7,576 bases of DNA from Pedosphaera sp. (lineage in GTDB: Bacteria > Verrucomicrobiota > Verrucomicrobiia > Limisphaerales > SXTU01): NCBI GenBank assembly GCA_009695395.1, contig SIBB01000160.1, forward strand, positions 1 through 7,576, written 5' to 3'. Below, piece by piece: positions 5,692 to 7,576 of this stretch. The position numbers and the translations under genes were made by a program. Position 1 is the stretch's first letter. Each line of letters opens with the position of its first letter. The notes below the pieces were generated by a model. That model did not search any database, had not been told where the DNA came from, and was given only the letters and a program-made list of their open reading frames with translations.

Positions 5692-7576
5692 ATGATCGCC
5701 GACCCCAAGACCTCCTTCGAACCCCACAGCAGCGAGCAACTGCCCGCCTCCAAACGCGTCTATCTGCCCGGCCAGCTTCACGCCGACGTGCAGGTGCCCG
5801 TGCGAGAAATCGAGTTGTCGCCAACGAAGTCCTACACCGGCGCGGTCTCGGTGAACGATCCCGTGCGCGTGTATGACTGCTCCGGTCCGTGGGGCGACCC
5901 CGCATTTACCGGCACGTCGGACGAAGGTTTGCCTGCGCTGCGCGCGAAGTGGATTCAAGCGCGCGGTGACGTGGCCGAATACTCCGGCCGCGAGGTGAAG
6001 CCGATGGACAACGGCTATCTCTCCGGCAAGCACGCGGAGTTCGCGAGCAAGGCGGAGAAGAACCGGCTCGTGGAATTCCCCGGGCTGCTCGGCCAGCGCC
6101 GCAAGCCGCTGCGGGCCAGCAAAGGTCATCCCGTCACGCAGCTCTGGTATGCCAAGCAGGGCATCATCACGCCCGAGATGGAGTTCATCGCCCTCCGCGA
6201 GAACATGGGTCGCGCGAAGATGGCCGACCTAGCGAAGGACAATGTCCGCAACGTCCTCGACAAACAGCATTCCGGTTCGAGCCAACTTGCGAGCAGCGAG
6301 TATTCGCCCTCGGTGTTCCGCCGTTTTCCGCAGCGCATCCCGAAGGAGATCACGCCCGAGTTCGTCCGCGCCGAAGTCGCCGCTGGCCGCGCCATCATTC
6401 CCGTAAATATCAATCATCCTGAAAACGAGCCGATGATCATCGGGCGCAACTTCCTCGTGAAGATCAACGCGAACATCGGCAACAGCGCCGTCGCGTCGAG
6501 CATCGAGGAGGAGGTCGAGAAAATGCGCTGGGCCACCAAGTGGGGCGCGGACACCGTCATGGACCTCTCCACCGGCAAGAACATCCACGCCACGCGCGAA
6601 TGGATTCTCCGCAACTCGCCCGTGCCCATCGGCACTGTGCCGATTTATCAGGCGCTCGAAAAAGTCGGCGGCAAGGCCGAGGAACTCACCTGGGAGATTT
6701 ACCGCGACACGCTCATCGAACAGGCCGAGCAAGGCGTGGATTATTTCACCGTTCACGCCGGCGTGCTGCTGCGCTTCATTCCGCTCACCGCCAATCGCAT
6801 GACCGGCATCGTCAGCCGTGGCGGTTCAATCATGGCGAAGTGGTGTCTCGCGCATCACAAGGAAAGTTTCCTCTACACGCACTGGGACGACATCTGCGAT
6901 ATCATGGCCGCCTACGACGTTTCGTTCAGCATCGGCGACGGGCTGCGTCCCGGCTCGATTGCTGATGCGAACGATCAGGCGCAGTTCGGAGAACTCGAAG
7001 TGCAGGGCGAGTTGACGAAGCGCGCGTGGGCCAAAGGCGTGCAAGTGATGAACGAAGGTCCGGGCCACGTGCCGTTGCACATGATCGAGGAGAACATGGC
7101 CAAGCAACTCGAGTGGTGTCACGAAGCGCCGTTCTACACGCTCGGACCGCTCACCACCGATATCGCGCCTGGCTACGACCACATCACCAGCGGCATCGGC
7201 GCGGCGATGATCGGTTGGTATGGCTGCGCGATGCTCTGCTACGTCACGCCCAAGGAACACCTCGGTCTGCCGAACAAGAAAGACGTGAAAGATGGCGTCA
7301 TCACCTACAAGATCGCCGCGCACGCCGCCGACCTCGCCAAAGGCCATCCCGGCGCCCAATACCGCGACAACGCGTTGAGCAAGGCGCGCTTTGAATTCCG
7401 CTGGGAAGATCAATTCAACCTCAGCCTCGACCCCATCACTGCGCGCGAGTTCCACGACGAAACGCTTCCGCAGGAAGGCGCAAAGACCGCGCATTTCTGT
7501 TCCATGTGCGGTCCGCACTTCTGCTCGATGAAAATCACCGAAGACGTCCGCAAATACGCCGCCGAACAAGGCATCG
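5692..7576 (+). CDS. thiC: Phosphomethylpyrimidine synthase ThiC (3' end cut by window edge)
   Basis: ThiC converts aminoimidazole ribotide to HMP phosphate, the pyrimidine part of thiamin, in a radical-SAM reaction in the cytoplasm. From ATG 5692 the frame is open to the right edge (628 full codons). Recognisable stretches, all close to the E. coli enzyme as I remember it, include PVNINHPENEPMIIGRN, MDLSTGKNIHATREWILRNS, DYFTVHAGV, IVSRGGSIMAKWC, NEGPGHVP, GPLTTDIAPGYDH and KGHPGAQYRDNA. The cluster motif CSMCGPHFC gives Cys603, Cys606 and Cys611 (CxxCx4C), binding the [4Fe-4S] cluster. By comparison with E. coli about 25 residues are missing at the C-terminus. Between ENMGR (170-174) and ITPEF (220-224) this protein has about 20 more residues than E. 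coli ThiC. The start is the only suitable ATG after the riboswitch; no Shine-Dalgarno precedes it. Expression should fall when TPP is plentiful. Confidence 0.97.
   Translation, partial: MIADPKTSFEPHSSEQLPASKRVYLPGQLHADVQVPVREIELSPTKSYTGAVSVNDPVRVYDCSGPWGDPAFTGTSDEGLPALRAKWIQARGDVAEYSGREVKPMDNGYLSGKHAEFASKAEKNRLVEFPGLLGQRRKPLRASKGHPVTQLWYAKQGIITPEMEFIALRENMGRAKMADLAKDNVRNVLDKQHSGSSQLASSEYSPSVFRRFPQRIPKEITPEFVRAEVAAGRAIIPVNINHPENEPMIIGRNFLVKINANIGNSAVASSIEEEVEKMRWATKWGADTVMDLSTGKNIHATREWILRNSPVPIGTVPIYQALEKVGGKAEELTWEIYRDTLIEQAEQGVDYFTVHAGVLLRFIPLTANRMTGIVSRGGSIMAKWCLAHHKESFLYTHWDDICDIMAAYDVSFSIGDGLRPGSIADANDQAQFGELEVQGELTKRAWAKGVQVMNEGPGHVPLHMIEENMAKQLEWCHEAPFYTLGPLTTDIAPGYDHITSGIGAAMIGWYGCAMLCYVTPKEHLGLPNKKDVKDGVITYKIAAHAADLAKGHPGAQYRDNALSKARFEFRWEDQFNLSLDPITAREFHDETLPQEGAKTAHFCSMCGPHFCSMKITEDVRKYAAEQGI

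Overview
The window is a GC-rich bacterial chromosomal segment with compact coding, about 200-base intergenic gaps, and no phage, transposon, CRISPR or RNA-gene content apart from one riboswitch. I think it comes from Verrucomicrobiota or a relative in the PVC group. The grounds are the gene mix (membrane pyrophosphatase, secreted C45 hydrolase, secreted EEP nuclease-like protein, Gfo/Idh/MocA protein), start codons without Shine-Dalgarno sequences, and short-period tandem repeats in the intergenic gaps. This is inference; no marker gene settles the phylum.

Layout. The left half (1-3561) is a minus-strand cluster. Reading in the direction of transcription it holds a secreted endonuclease/exonuclease/phosphatase-family protein (3561-2641), then 45 bases later a secreted two-part protein ending in a C45-type Ntn-hydrolase domain (2595-673). 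After a 171-base gap comes the N-terminal part of a membrane-bound, ion-pumping pyrophosphatase, which runs off the left edge (501-1). A divergent gap of 218 bases (3562-3779) separates this cluster from the plus-strand half. That half holds an A-type iron-sulfur carrier (3780-4130), a 264-base gap with repeats and a weak terminator candidate, a Gfo/Idh/MocA-family oxidoreductase (4395-5468), a TPP riboswitch (about 5501-5606), and thiC (5692 to the right edge, lacking only its last residues).

How the parts fit. The best-understood unit is riboswitch plus thiC: thiamin pyrophosphate feeds back on synthesis of the HMP-P pyrimidine precursor. ThiC is a [4Fe-4S] enzyme and an Fe-S carrier lies nearby, but the two genes are separated by another gene and two gaps, so I claim no operon. 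The two secreted hydrolases may be co-transcribed; their substrates cannot be read from the sequence.

The most unusual aspect is not a protein. None of the six start codons has a recognisable Shine-Dalgarno sequence. Two of them (gfo-like and thiC) are preceded by different AT-richer tandem repeats with a 7-base period that run to within 7 bases of the ATG and are in phase with it. The divergent gap carries 9-base-period repeats as two opposed arrays, one per strand, and a further 9- to 10-base-period array lies at 4281-4310. I report these as separate observations; their function is unknown. I found no clear evidence of a new defence or mobile system.
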